Part shown: piece by piece, positions 1 to 7,019 of the stretch
How the letters are laid out: every line of letters starts with the position of its first letter
Numbering within the stretch: the stretch's first letter is position 1
Source: a virus
Length of the DNA stretch: 46,159 bases
Direction: 5' to 3' (one strand)
IMG/VR virus record: IMGVR_UViG_3300017917_002531
Coordinates: 1 to 46,159 of that record
The notes under the pieces: generated by a model
The model's input: only the letters and a program-made list of their open reading frames with translations
What the model was told of the DNA's origin: nothing
The model's database searches: none
Program-made: the position numbers and the translations under genes

Positions 1-12
1 GTAGCACTGGGG

Positions 13-19
13 ATAAATA
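13..19 (+). promoter_or_regulatory. T4-type late promoter for the first structural gene
   Basis: The motif ATAAATA lies 27 bases before the ATG at 47. It matches the core of the T4 late promoter (TATAAATA), which is read by the phage late sigma factor (gp55) without a -35 box. I see no TTGACA-like box at the right distance. The same heptamer or a close variant precedes other late genes here (5729, 8993, 14961, 15459, 18463, 25401), which supports the call. Confidence 0.5.
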
Positions 20-46
20 TATTAAGTTTATTAACAGGGAAATCAT

Positions 47-664
47 ATGACAGCCGTAAGCGCAATCGTTTTTAGCACAATTAATGAAAATTTTCCTACT
101 GCTGGACAAGACAATGATAGTCAAGGCTTTAGGGACAATTTTGCTAGAATTAAGACAGCTTTGAGCACAGCTCAAACTGAAATCACATATCTAAATTCTA
201 ATGCTGTAGATAAAACAGCAAACAATGATATGGGCAACAACACCTTAAGTAACTTGATTTTAAAAAATCATGGTGTTAGAAGCAGTCCAGATCTAAATAC
301 CGCAGGTACAGTTAACGTAATCACCTTTAGTGATTTTCAATATAAAAAATATTCTGTTAATAATACATCAAATACCTTTCAAGTTGATAACTGGCCCGTA
401 GCTTGTTATGCTGAAATTAGACTTGAAATTATCTCAGCATCTGGGACTAAACGAGTGCAATTCCAAAAAGGTGTTATTAATAACAGTTTAGGTAGTCCTA
501 CTCAATATTTGCATCTAGGACAAGGATTTGGTAATAACAATTACGTTGACTGTCAAAGAGAAGTGAATAGTAAACTTCAAAGATATGTATTTAAAATATC
601 TAGTCCGGATGGTGGAATTAACACATTTGTTGATTTAGAAGGTGTCTATCAACAACAGGCATAA
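47..664 (+). CDS. Putative virion structural protein
   Basis: 205 residues with no catalytic motif. The N-terminus (residues 10-35) carries an Asn-Phe-Pro-Thr-Ala-Gly-Gln-Asp-Asn-Asp-Ser-Gln-Gly-Phe-Arg-Asp-Asn-Phe segment that I recognise from structural proteins of T4-like aquatic phages. The rest is rich in Asn, Ser, Thr and Gly with alternating beta-type hydrophobicity, as in tail-fibre or baseplate-associated proteins. It follows a late-type promoter and is probably the last gene of a structural block that extends upstream of the window. The structural assignment rests on this recollection and on context; the exact location in the virion is unknown. Confidence 0.6.
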   Translation: MTAVSAIVFSTINENFPTAGQDNDSQGFRDNFARIKTALSTAQTEITYLNSNAVDKTANNDMGNNTLSNLILKNHGVRSSPDLNTAGTVNVITFSDFQYKKYSVNNTSNTFQVDNWPVACYAEIRLEIISASGTKRVQFQKGVINNSLGSPTQYLHLGQGFGNNNYVDCQREVNSKLQRYVFKISSPDGGINTFVDLEGVYQQQA

Positions 665-666
665 TA

Positions 667-903
667 ATGCACCCTCTTCAAATTGACTTAACACAGATCT
701 CTGATAATGACTTAGAAGATAGAATCAGAGATCTTACTAAAAAATATACTACCGTACTACAGGTAAGTCCTTCAGCAAGTACGCAACTATTGATGCTCCT
801 TGAAGATTATAAAATTGAAAAAGAAATGAGAGAGCAAAGAAAAATAGAAGCAATGAACAAAGATCTAGGCAAAGATCTTGATGATCTAATCAATATTGGT
901 TGA
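667..903 (+). CDS. Small conserved phage protein, unknown function
   Basis: 78 residues, highly charged and predicted mostly helical. Residues 15-30 and 45-65 alternate acidic and basic residues as in a short coiled coil (for example EKEMREQRKIEAM). There are no Cys residues and no membrane segment. It starts two bases after the preceding stop, so it is probably translated from the same late transcript. Its TGA stop lies inside the -35 hexamer TTGACA of the next promoter. I do not recognise a family. Confidence 0.6.
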   Translation: MHPLQIDLTQISDNDLEDRIRDLTKKYTTVLQVSPSASTQLLMLLEDYKIEKEMREQRKIEAMNKDLGKDLDDLINIG

Positions 904-928
904 CATTTCACATAAACTATACTAAAAT
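900..928 (+). promoter_or_regulatory. Sigma70 promoter giving a leaderless transcript
   Basis: TTGACA (900-905), 17-bp spacer, TAAAAT (923-928). The ATG of the next gene is at 935, six bases after the -10 box, so the canonical +1 is the A of the ATG and the mRNA would have no 5' leader. The upstream gene's stop TGA (901-903) lies inside the -35 box. Confidence 0.8.
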
Positions 929-934
929 ACGTGT

Positions 935-1453
935 ATGCGTGTGAATCAGTATGGACAAGTGATTAGATCTGAAAAGGAAGTAATTGATATTCTTTTTCAA
1001 AATCCTAATTTAGATATATCATCTATTGATTTCGACAACTCTAATGTTGTTGAAAAATTCAATAATTCCTCTGCTGCCTGCGATATAAAAATTAAAATTA
1101 GAAAAAATCAAGATATAGACATTGATGTTGCTAATTTTGATAAACTATATCAAAATCAATGGTTAATTCCAGATGAAATATCAAATTTTGATATCGAAAC
1201 TTGGCTTTATGAGCAATGTAAAACAGAAAAAGAATTTTTTAGAGTAAAGGAAGAGTTGGAATTATATCACCATTTCAAACTTCGTCAAATTCTTGTAATT
1301 TCAAAATATTTGGTAGACACTTTTAGAAAAAATCAATTGGTTTGGGGAGTAGGCAGAGGTAGTAGTGTTGCCAGTTATTGTTTGTATCTAATAGGTTTAC
1401 ATAAAATAAACAGTCTAGAATATAATTTAGACGTCGCCGAGTTTCTAAAATAA
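935..1453 (+). CDS. DNA polymerase III alpha (DnaE)-like palm fragment
   Basis: 172 residues. The C-terminal 35 residues (from 138) carry GVGRGSSVAS followed by YLIGLHKINSLEYNLD and EFLK. This matches the DnaE segment GPGRGSxAGSLVAY-x-L-x-IT-x-xDPLxxxLLFERFL of bacterial replicative polymerase alpha subunits. The preceding stretch (about 105-137) corresponds to the helix leading into that motif. The protein ends just before the place where DnaE has its catalytic aspartates (the PDFDVDF motif), so it cannot polymerise by the known mechanism. It may be a remnant or a domesticated nucleotide/DNA-binding module. It has its own leaderless promoter and opens the GroES/MazG operon. The family link is clear by eye; the role is not. 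Confidence 0.6.
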   Translation: MRVNQYGQVIRSEKEVIDILFQNPNLDISSIDFDNSNVVEKFNNSSAACDIKIKIRKNQDIDIDVANFDKLYQNQWLIPDEISNFDIETWLYEQCKTEKEFFRVKEELELYHHFKLRQILVISKYLVDTFRKNQLVWGVGRGSSVASYCLYLIGLHKINSLEYNLDVAEFLK

Positions 1454-1474
1454 GTATAAGACAAGGAGAAAATC

Positions 1475-1777
1475 ATGGCAGAAAGAAAGATTTATAAAAC
1501 AATGCAGGGAAGAGAAATTGACTTCGATAGTTTAAGATTGTCTAATGAACTCGTCCCTGCTGTAGGTAATATGCGTGTAAATGCTCGAGGAGATGAAATT
1601 CGTCCCAATGGGGAAATTGTGCGTACTAGGGATGAGATTGCAGAAACAAAAACTCAAATAGAAATTAAGCAGATACAAGAAACTGAGTTTAGTGAAGATT
1701 TTGGTCCAGAACCAGAAATTACTCCAGAGCAAGCTCAAGAAATTTTGTCTAAGAAAAAGAAAACTCAGGAGAAATAA
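1475..1777 (+). CDS. Conserved phage protein, unknown function
   Basis: 100 residues, acidic in the middle and Lys-rich at the C-terminus, with no membrane segment or catalytic motif. The N-terminal half has a YKTMQGREID segment and a VNARGDEIRPNGEIV segment reminiscent of small conserved proteins of T4-like aquatic phages. A good ribosome binding site (AAGGAG) precedes the ATG. The stop TAA is followed directly by the ATG of the GroES-like gene at 1778, so the two are very likely translationally coupled. Function unknown. Confidence 0.6.
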   Translation: MAERKIYKTMQGREIDFDSLRLSNELVPAVGNMRVNARGDEIRPNGEIVRTRDEIAETKTQIEIKQIQETEFSEDFGPEPEITPEQAQEILSKKKKTQEK

Positions 1778-2149
1778 ATGACAACTATCAAAGGTCAGTT
1801 AAGACCGTTGCGTGACAAGGTAATTGTTACTGATATGAATTTTGGTGAATCTAAAACCAAAAGTGGTATAGTTCTAACCAGTGATGACGGTAAAAGCAGT
1901 GGACTACATGCAAGATGGTGTCGAGTTCTTTTCATTGGAGAGGAACAAAAAGACGTTAAAGTAGGACAATGGTTATTGGTCCAACATGGACGCTGGACTC
2001 GTGCTATGGCATACGAAAATGATCAAGGAGAAGAAATTAAAATACACATGGTTGATTTAGAGGGTATACTGTTAGTCAGTGACGAAAAACCAGATGAAGA
2101 TGCACATAGGGTAAAAATTGGTGCTATGAATTTTAACATTCCAGGATAA
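1778..2149 (+). CDS. groES: GroES-like co-chaperonin (T4 gp31 counterpart)
   Basis: 123 residues with the GroES fold signature. It opens with LRPLRDKVIV, followed by a mobile-loop-like segment KTKSGIVLT (about 26-34) whose hydrophobic tripeptide would dock on host GroEL. A beta-rich body follows with VKVGQWLLVQHG and a C-terminal strand DLEGILLV. GroES of bacteria is about 95 residues; the extra length is in the roof/insert and a charged C-terminal tail. T4 gp31 replaces GroES so that GroEL can fold the large capsid protein, and the same role is inferred here. It sits in an early operon with a MazG-like gene three bases downstream. Confidence 0.85.
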   Translation: MTTIKGQLRPLRDKVIVTDMNFGESKTKSGIVLTSDDGKSSGLHARWCRVLFIGEEQKDVKVGQWLLVQHGRWTRAMAYENDQGEEIKIHMVDLEGILLVSDEKPDEDAHRVKIGAMNFNIPG

Positions 2150-2151
2150 AA

Positions 2152-2520
2152 ATGACAAATCCTTTTAGAGATCAAGAAAAATTTATGACTGCATGTGATC
2201 AAAGTGTCACAGACTTCAACTCTGAGCAATTTAAACTTTACATTAAACTGATTGAAGAGGAATATAAAGAGTTGGTAGAAGCAGTCAATAATGCAGATAA
2301 TAAAGAAGCATTAGATGCATTAGTTGATATTTTAGTTGTAACTATTGGTGCTATCCATAGCATGGGCGCAGATGGCGAAGGTGCATGGAAAGAAGTCATG
2401 CGCACAAACTTTGCTAAGATTGATAAAGAGACAGGCAAAGTTCGAAAACGTGAGGACGGTAAGGTTTTGAAACCTGTTGGATGGCGTCCTCCAGAACTAG
2501 GTCAATTCTTGACCAAATAA
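2152..2520 (+). CDS. MazG-like nucleotide pyrophosphohydrolase
   Basis: 122 residues, all-alpha. The metal-binding pattern of the MazG/PRA-PH superfamily is present: EEEYKEL (about 36-42) and, after a short loop, EALDALVDILVV (about 54-65), giving the E-x-x-E ... E-x-x-D arrangement. The C-terminal segment REDGKVLKPVGWRPP is typical of the phage branch of this family. These enzymes hydrolyse NTPs or dNTPs to the monophosphate and pyrophosphate. In phages they are thought to tune nucleotide pools or (p)ppGpp. The gene is followed by a hairpin fused to the next promoter. Confidence 0.8.
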   Translation: MTNPFRDQEKFMTACDQSVTDFNSEQFKLYIKLIEEEYKELVEAVNNADNKEALDALVDILVVTIGAIHSMGADGEGAWKEVMRTNFAKIDKETGKVRKREDGKVLKPVGWRPPELGQFLTK

Positions 2521-2523
2521 CAC

Positions 2524-2545
2524 AAAGGGACTTGACAGTCCCTTT
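2524..2545 (+). terminator. Terminator-like hairpin whose loop is the next promoter's -35 box
   Basis: Perfect 8-bp stem AAAGGGAC/GTCCCTTT (2524-2531 and 2538-2545) with a six-base loop that is exactly TTGACA (2532-2537), followed by AATTTTC. It lies four bases after the MazG stop. The T-tract is short, so termination is probably partial. Confidence 0.65.
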
Positions 2546-2560
2546 AATTTTCTGTATAAT
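2532..2560 (+). promoter_or_regulatory. Consensus sigma70 promoter for the clamp-loader operon
   Basis: TTGACA (2532-2537), 17-bp spacer, TATAAT (2555-2560): a perfect consensus match. The -35 box is the loop of the hairpin at 2524-2545. The predicted leader is about 17 bases and contains the ribosome binding site AGGAG before the ATG at 2584. Confidence 0.9.
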
Positions 2561-2583
2561 AAGAATAAAATAGGAGATTCTCC

Positions 2584-2964
2584 ATGAATAACGACTTACA
2601 AAAAGAAATAGATTTAGCTGAAGATTTAAAAGTCAAACTTGACGAAATTGAAGGCAAGAAAACAAGAAGAACAAGAAAATCCAAAGCAGACCAAAAGGTT
2701 ATTACTCCCTACGATAAACTTGTAGATAACAGCTTTATAACTCAACTTGATTCTACAAAAAAGAAAGTTGATGAAATAGAAAAATCCTCAATAGAAACGG
2801 TAGTGGCAGATATGCCAGACCCCACCAAACACAAATATATTAGTTTTGTTAAGAGTGGATTTAGAATTTTAGCAGGTGTTGCTCTGTGCTTTGGTGATTT
2901 TGTACTAGCAGGCGCTTTATTGATTGTTGCAGAATTTTTGGGCATTGCCGAAGAAATGGTATGA
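2584..2964 (+). CDS. Small membrane-anchored protein, unknown function
   Basis: 126 residues. The first 85 are charged and Lys-rich (KKTRRTRKSK around 25-34) and look helical. The last 40 contain a hydrophobic stretch (about 92-122, with ILAGVALCFGDFVLAGALLIVAEF split by one Asp) that could be one membrane segment or a hairpin. No signal peptide is visible. It is the first gene of the operon driven by the consensus promoter at 2532, ahead of the clamp loader. Its TGA overlaps the next ATG. I do not recognise a family. Confidence 0.6.
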   Translation: MNNDLQKEIDLAEDLKVKLDEIEGKKTRRTRKSKADQKVITPYDKLVDNSFITQLDSTKKKVDEIEKSSIETVVADMPDPTKHKYISFVKSGFRILAGVALCFGDFVLAGALLIVAEFLGIAEEMV

Positions 2965-3182
2965 TGTCCAATAGACTTGAAGAACTGTATGTAAAACAGT
3001 TAAAATTTACGGACGACTTGTGTGCTGATTACAAACCTATGGAAGTGGCCGCAATACTAATGGCACAGGCTTTGAGCATTTATCGTAGCGGGTTATCTGA
3101 AGAAGAATATAATTCAATGGTAGATACTATTAGTTCTAGTCGAGAACAAGTTAAAACATTTGATAAGGTAGTAATACAATGA
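2961..3182 (+). CDS. Conserved phage protein, unknown function
   Basis: 73 residues, predicted helical. A hydrophobic helix (AAILMAQALSIYRSGL, about 29-44) is followed by an acidic segment and a Ser/Arg stretch. ATG codons at 2961 and 2964 are both possible; the first overlaps the previous stop in an ATGA arrangement. The stop in turn overlaps the start of the gp44-like gene, so all three are likely coupled. The position before the clamp loader suggests a replication accessory role, but no motif proves it. It is too short and unlike gp62 to be called the small clamp-loader subunit. Confidence 0.55.
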   Translation: MMSNRLEELYVKQLKFTDDLCADYKPMEVAAILMAQALSIYRSGLSEEEYNSMVDTISSSREQVKTFDKVVIQ

Positions 3183-4099
3183 AAGATTTATGGGTAGAGA
3201 AGTATCGTCCTAAAACTGTTGACGGCTATGTTTTTAGAGATGAGGGTCAACGTAAGCAAGTTCAATCTTGGATTAAAGAAGGGAGTATCCCACATCTTTT
3301 ATTGAGTGGTAGTCCAGGTATTGGTAAAACAACATTAGCCAAGTTACTGCTCAACGAACTTGAAATTCCTGATTATGATGTGTTAGAAATTAACGCATCT
3401 AGAGAACGAGGAATTGGTGAAGTGCGTGATCGTATCACCAACTTTATTAGCATGATGCCATTTGGGCCTTTTAAGGTTGTGCTATTAGATGAAGCTGACA
3501 TGTTAACTCCAGAAGCTCAGGCAGCTATGCGCGGAGTTATGGAAGAATATGCAAGCACCAGTCGTTTTATTCTAACTTGCAATCATCCTAATCAAATTAT
3601 TCCTGCTATTCATAGTCGTTGCCAACAGTTTCACTTTGAAAAAATTGATCAAACAGAGTTTACCGCAAGAGCGGCAACAATACTTGTTGAAGAAAACGTT
3701 GAGTTTGACCTTGACACATTAGACACATACGTAAAAGTTACATATCCTGATCTGCGTAAGTGTATAAACTTAGTACAGCAAAATTGCAGAGATAATAAAC
3801 TAGTTGCTCCAAATAATAATGACACTGGTATGCAGGACTGGAAAATTAAAATGGTGGAGCTATTTAAAACAGGAAGAATCGCTGACGCACGTAAACTAAT
3901 ATGTTCAAGTGCTAGACCAGAAGAATTGGAAGGTGTGTTCCGTTGGATGTATGACAACCTAGAAGTTTTTAGTAAAGATGAAGAAGTTCAAGATCAAGCA
4001 GTATTAATAATCAAACAAGGACTAGTAGATCATACCTTGATTGCAGATCCCGAAATTAACCTAAGTGCAACGCTAATCAAACTGGCTAGATTATCATGA
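3179..4099 (+). CDS. 44: Sliding-clamp loader ATPase (T4 gp44-like)
   Basis: 306 residues with a complete AAA+ clamp-loader core. Present are Walker A GSPGIGKTT (44-52), Walker B VVLLDEAD (100-107), the SRC motif with its arginine finger (146-148) and the N-terminal WVEKYRPK signature shared with RFC and gp44. It uses ATP to open the sliding clamp (30471-31208) and place it on primer-template DNA for the polymerase (27741-30416). The length is close to that of T4 gp44. The gp62 partner is not recognisable in this window. The stop overlaps the ATG of the ferredoxin gene. Confidence 0.92.
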   Translation: MKDLWVEKYRPKTVDGYVFRDEGQRKQVQSWIKEGSIPHLLLSGSPGIGKTTLAKLLLNELEIPDYDVLEINASRERGIGEVRDRITNFISMMPFGPFKVVLLDEADMLTPEAQAAMRGVMEEYASTSRFILTCNHPNQIIPAIHSRCQQFHFEKIDQTEFTARAATILVEENVEFDLDTLDTYVKVTYPDLRKCINLVQQNCRDNKLVAPNNNDTGMQDWKIKMVELFKTGRIADARKLICSSARPEELEGVFRWMYDNLEVFSKDEEVQDQAVLIIKQGLVDHTLIADPEINLSATLIKLARLS

Positions 4100-4419
4100 C
4101 ATTTTTAGTGACAGAAAACTGTATCAAATGTAAATTTACAGACTGTGTAGCAGTCTGTCCCGTTGACTGTTTTCACGAAGGTCCTAACTTTTTGGCTATT
4201 AATCCAGATGAGTGTATTGATTGCGGAGTATGTGTTCCTGAATGTCCAGCCAATGCTATAGTTGCAGACAATGACGCAACAGTAGATATTCCATTTTGGC
4301 GTGATATGAATAAAAAATTGAGCAGTCAGTGGCCTGTTATTACAAGAAAGAAAGATCCTCTACCTGATGCAGATCAATGGAATGGAACTCCAAATAAAAT
4401 TAATTTATTAGAGCCATAA
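4096..4419 (+). CDS. fdxA: Seven-iron ferredoxin FdxA
   Basis: 107 residues, full length for the FdxA family. Cysteines 9, 17 and 50 are placed for a [3Fe-4S] cluster and 21, 40, 43 and 46 for a [4Fe-4S] cluster, the spacing of Azotobacter ferredoxin I. The C-terminal segment WPxITxKKDPLPDAxxW is the usual FdxA tail. All cluster ligands are intact, so it should carry electrons. It is translationally coupled to the clamp-loader gene (ATGA overlap), which is unexpected. Possible electron acceptors in the same phage include the radical-SAM QueE at 39319; that link is inference only. Confidence 0.92.
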   Translation: MTFLVTENCIKCKFTDCVAVCPVDCFHEGPNFLAINPDECIDCGVCVPECPANAIVADNDATVDIPFWRDMNKKLSSQWPVITRKKDPLPDADQWNGTPNKINLLEP

Positions 4420-4898
4420 TGAGTAACTCTGCTAAAGGCAAAGACAGTTATGATTCAAAAATAGGGGATTCAGTTATCCCCTTTTTTAATCGAAATATAA
4501 CACCTTATCCAACAGAAGTAGGTGCACCTAGTTTTGATTTGATTCCAGTGTCTAAACAAAAAGACATAATGATTAATCATGCTAGAATGTATGCACAACA
4601 GGAATATAATAGGATAATGGAATTAGTTGCTGTACTGCAAAAACAAGCAGAGGGAATTAAAAGAAGATTAGATGTCACTGATGCTGTTCATGCCGCAGAG
4701 TACCAATTTCAAATTGTTATGGGAAACTGTTATTGGTTAGTATGGGATACTAGGCATGAAAAAACTCTATTAGTACATAATGGACCAAATGGGTGGAGTA
4801 CAGGAGCTCCAGAAAACTATGTATATCAAACATGTGTCAAATACATGGGTGATCATACTTGGTTAGAAGTAGACGAGGAAGGTAACCCTAAAGAATAG
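4419..4898 (+). CDS. DUF2452-like protein
   Basis: 159 residues. An N-terminal NITPYPTEVGAPSFDLIPV segment, a central helix (about 50-80) with Gln/Lys/Arg residues and a C-terminal YHLY-like module (NCYWLVWDTRHEKTLLV ... GPNGWSTGAP) resemble the DUF2452 family of small bacterial and phage proteins. No enzymatic motif is visible. The ATG overlaps the ferredoxin stop (TAATG), so it closes the clamp-loader operon. A strong hairpin follows at once. Function unknown. Confidence 0.6.
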   Translation: MSNSAKGKDSYDSKIGDSVIPFFNRNITPYPTEVGAPSFDLIPVSKQKDIMINHARMYAQQEYNRIMELVAVLQKQAEGIKRRLDVTDAVHAAEYQFQIVMGNCYWLVWDTRHEKTLLVHNGPNGWSTGAPENYVYQTCVKYMGDHTWLEVDEEGNPKE

Positions 4899-4920
4899 AA
4901 AAGGGGCAATGCCCCTTTTC
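4898..4920. terminator. Bidirectional terminator between convergent genes
   Basis: Ten-bp stem GAAAAGGGGC/GCCCCTTTTC (4898-4907, 4911-4920) with an AAT triloop. It sits exactly between the + strand gene ending at 4898 and the - strand phoH ending at 4921. The A-rich and T-rich flanks can serve both strands. Confidence 0.85.
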
Positions 4921-5646
4921 TTATTGCGTGTCTCCGTAAAGTGCTAAAATTTCTTTTACAGCATCATGCCTTTCGATATCTTTAACGTTAAACTCAACTA
5001 AATCTACGGCTCTATGGGTGTTAGTAGATTTGTATTTTTCAATAAAGTCAACTAGGCCGTTAGCTGTGGGACGGTCGGCTTGTTGCAGGTCGCCGGTGAC
5101 CGCCATCTTGCTATTTTCCCCAAGTCTTGTGAGCAACATCTTCATCTGACTTGGCGTTGCGTTTTGCATTTCGTCAGCAATAATAAAACTGTTTTTGAAA
5201 GTCCTCCCTCTCATATAGGCTAATGGACTGATTTCTAAAATTCCGTCTTCCATCATTCCTGCAATTTCTTGCGGTGTATAATGTTCTTCAAAGACATCAA
5301 AAATAGGTCTCGTCCACGGGGCCATTTTTTCGTTTAATGTACCAGGTAAGAATCCGTGCTCTTCGTCCACACTAACTGCTGGGCGTGTTATGACTATCTT
5401 TTCGACAGTTCCTTCTTGCAATGATTTAATAGCCATTTGCACACCCAATAGAGTTTTACCCGTTCCCGCAGGACCAATAGCAAACACTATATATTTTCGG
5501 GGATTTTTGAGCAGTTCTAAGTAAGTTTCCTGCGATAAATTGCGAGGAACTATATGAACCTGACGTTTTTTGTGCTGAAATTTCTTAATCTCAATGAGAT
5601 TACTGTTTTGTGAACTACTACGTTCACGCTGTTTCGCTCTTGACAA
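4921..5646 (-). CDS. phoH: PhoH-like ATPase
   Basis: 241 residues. Walker A GPAGTGKT (59-66), then VITRPAVS, HGFLPGT, a Walker B-type IIADEMQNATPSQMKMLLTRLG and SKMAVTGDLQQ, all hallmarks of the PhoH domain found in bacterial PhoH and in most aquatic T4-like phages. It is an RNA-helicase-like P-loop ATPase of uncertain role. The start is a TTG at 5646-5644. That choice is supported by a near-perfect ribosome binding site (AAGGAGG) six bases upstream and by the lack of a better ATG. It is the only - strand gene here and converges on the clamp-loader operon. Confidence 0.92.
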   Translation of the reverse strand: MSRAKQRERSSSQNSNLIEIKKFQHKKRQVHIVPRNLSQETYLELLKNPRKYIVFAIGPAGTGKTLLGVQMAIKSLQEGTVEKIVITRPAVSVDEEHGFLPGTLNEKMAPWTRPIFDVFEEHYTPQEIAGMMEDGILEISPLAYMRGRTFKNSFIIADEMQNATPSQMKMLLTRLGENSKMAVTGDLQQADRPTANGLVDFIEKYKSTNTHRAVDLVEFNVKDIERHDAVKEILALYGDTQ

Positions 5647-5676
5647 TGAACACCTCCTTGTAAATCGCGACCTGCA

Positions 5677-5687
5677 ATTATATTTAA
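5677..5687 (-). promoter_or_regulatory. Possible late-type promoter for phoH
   Basis: On the - strand the sequence reads TTAAATATAAT about 31 bases before the TTG start. It resembles the T4 late core (TTAAATA), and also contains TATAAT, but no good -35 box lies 16-18 bases upstream. Either a late promoter or a weak sigma70 promoter is possible. Confidence 0.35.
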
Positions 5688-5728
5688 GGGGCTTGGAAAA
5701 AACCTAGCTCATATACCCAAATTTTTTG

Positions 5729-5735
5729 CTAAATA
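5729..5735 (+). promoter_or_regulatory. T4-type late promoter
   Basis: CTAAATA lies 17 bases before the ATG at 5753, in the spacer divergent from phoH, with no TTGACA-like -35 box. The short leader contains GAGGA as the ribosome binding site. Confidence 0.45.
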
Positions 5736-5752
5736 TCATTGAGGACTAAAAA

Positions 5753-6280
5753 ATGCTAGATATCATCGACGTAATTAAGAACACAAAAGAGGTCTACGGG
5801 GCAAATAGCAGTATCAGCATCTTGAAAGATTTTGAGAGAGTGCTAGATGAGCTTGATTTGTACGTATTTGAAAACTGGGAAGACGGTGAGCTTGTAGAAG
5901 GGCCAATCGTTAATAGATATACAGTTGAATGCTCATTCATGTGGCCGCACGACAAGATGCCTAATCCTGATGGGGGCAAGCGCCTTTTAGATTACGATTG
6001 TAAGGTTTTATATAGAAAAGATAAATTATTAAAACCTAGAAAAGTTTTGAAACCTGACGATTACAGACCAGGGAGTAAAAAAGGAAAAATTGACGAACAT
6101 CAAGTTTGGGTCGTAACAATACTAATGCCTAAAAAATTAATGCAAGACATCTATCAAGGCTACGTCAAGAAAGAAAATGATAAAATGGCAGATGATATGC
6201 GTATGCAATCCTCAACAATGGGAGAAGCAATGCCTGATGCCAACGTAGAACAAAATGCGGAGATACAGCCAAATGCCTAA
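5753..6280 (+). CDS. Conserved phage protein, unknown function
   Basis: 175 residues. The central part (about 45-95) contains NRYTVECSFMWPHDKMPNPDGGKRLLDYDCKV and VLYRKDKLLKPRKV-like strands, a composition I associate with a conserved protein of aquatic T4-like phages. The C-terminal 35 residues are Met-, Gln- and Asn-rich and probably disordered. No known catalytic motif is visible. It follows a late-type promoter and overlaps the next gene by eight bases, so the pair is likely co-expressed late in infection. Function unknown. Confidence 0.6.
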   Translation: MLDIIDVIKNTKEVYGANSSISILKDFERVLDELDLYVFENWEDGELVEGPIVNRYTVECSFMWPHDKMPNPDGGKRLLDYDCKVLYRKDKLLKPRKVLKPDDYRPGSKKGKIDEHQVWVVTILMPKKLMQDIYQGYVKKENDKMADDMRMQSSTMGEAMPDANVEQNAEIQPNA

Positions 6281-7010
6281 TCAACTTAACGAAGGCTTGA
6301 AGGCCAAAGATTTAGAACATTTTGTTAATGACACGTTTCTGGTTGACACTTACAAAAGTAAGATGGGCGAAGATAAAGACGTATCAGTTATAAGTTTCAA
6401 AGTTAAGGATCGACTACCTGCATTAGATTTGATGGAATTTATTGAAAGAGGTTACGGGTTTGTTTTAGATGCTGATATAAGTAGCGGTGAAGAAGCAGAT
6501 GGCAAGTACAGCGTTTTCGTTGAAATTGAACGTGATCATAAACTAGCAGAAAGAATTGAAGAGATCATTAAGGGCGTCACCAAACTAACTGGTATTGATG
6601 ATTGGCGTTTTAGATATCATAAAGAATGGCAAGGAAAAAACTATAGCATGGAAGCAGTCAGCGAGACTGTTCCTTCAACACCAGAAGCATACATGTCATT
6701 TTTACAAGAATCTAAAAATGAAGAGGTAAAAAGTTTTTTGAGCGATGTACTCTATGATGATATTGTTTTTGAAAATAATGTCATGACACTACACAGACCA
6801 TTTGTTGATGGTTTGAAATTTGAAATTCGTAACATCGGTGATTACAAAACAGTTATGAATGAGAGCAATGCAGATATTAAACTAGACGAGCAATCAAATG
6901 CTCAGACTGTATTTTTAAGTAAAATTTTCAAAAATTATGAAGTGGTTAAATTGGGAGAAAATTTTATGATTAGAAGAAACGATCAGTCTATTCTAGTTAA
7001 ACCATTATGA
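6273..7010 (+). CDS. Conserved phage protein, unknown function
   Basis: 245 residues from the ATG at 6273, chosen because GGAG lies ten bases upstream. An in-frame ATG at 6255 lacks a ribosome binding site. The protein is acidic and of mixed alpha/beta character, with no membrane segment or enzyme motif. Residues 1-8 (MPNQLNEG) contain a possible L-x-E/G site of the kind cut by T4 gp21-type prohead protease, but the rest of the targeting motif seen at 15520-25400 is missing. It follows the preceding gene with an eight-base overlap and precedes the lysis genes. Confidence 0.6.
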   Translation: MPNQLNEGLKAKDLEHFVNDTFLVDTYKSKMGEDKDVSVISFKVKDRLPALDLMEFIERGYGFVLDADISSGEEADGKYSVFVEIERDHKLAERIEEIIKGVTKLTGIDDWRFRYHKEWQGKNYSMEAVSETVPSTPEAYMSFLQESKNEEVKSFLSDVLYDDIVFENNVMTLHRPFVDGLKFEIRNIGDYKTVMNESNADIKLDEQSNAQTVFLSKIFKNYEVVKLGENFMIRRNDQSILVKPL

Positions 7011-7019
7011 GGGCGAAAA

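Noticed and set aside
850-890. Repeated AGATCT segments that form a six-bp hairpin near the end of the gene at 667
   Set aside because: They are inside coding sequence (KDLGKDLDDL), explained by repeated Lys-Asp-Leu codons, and there is no T-tract.
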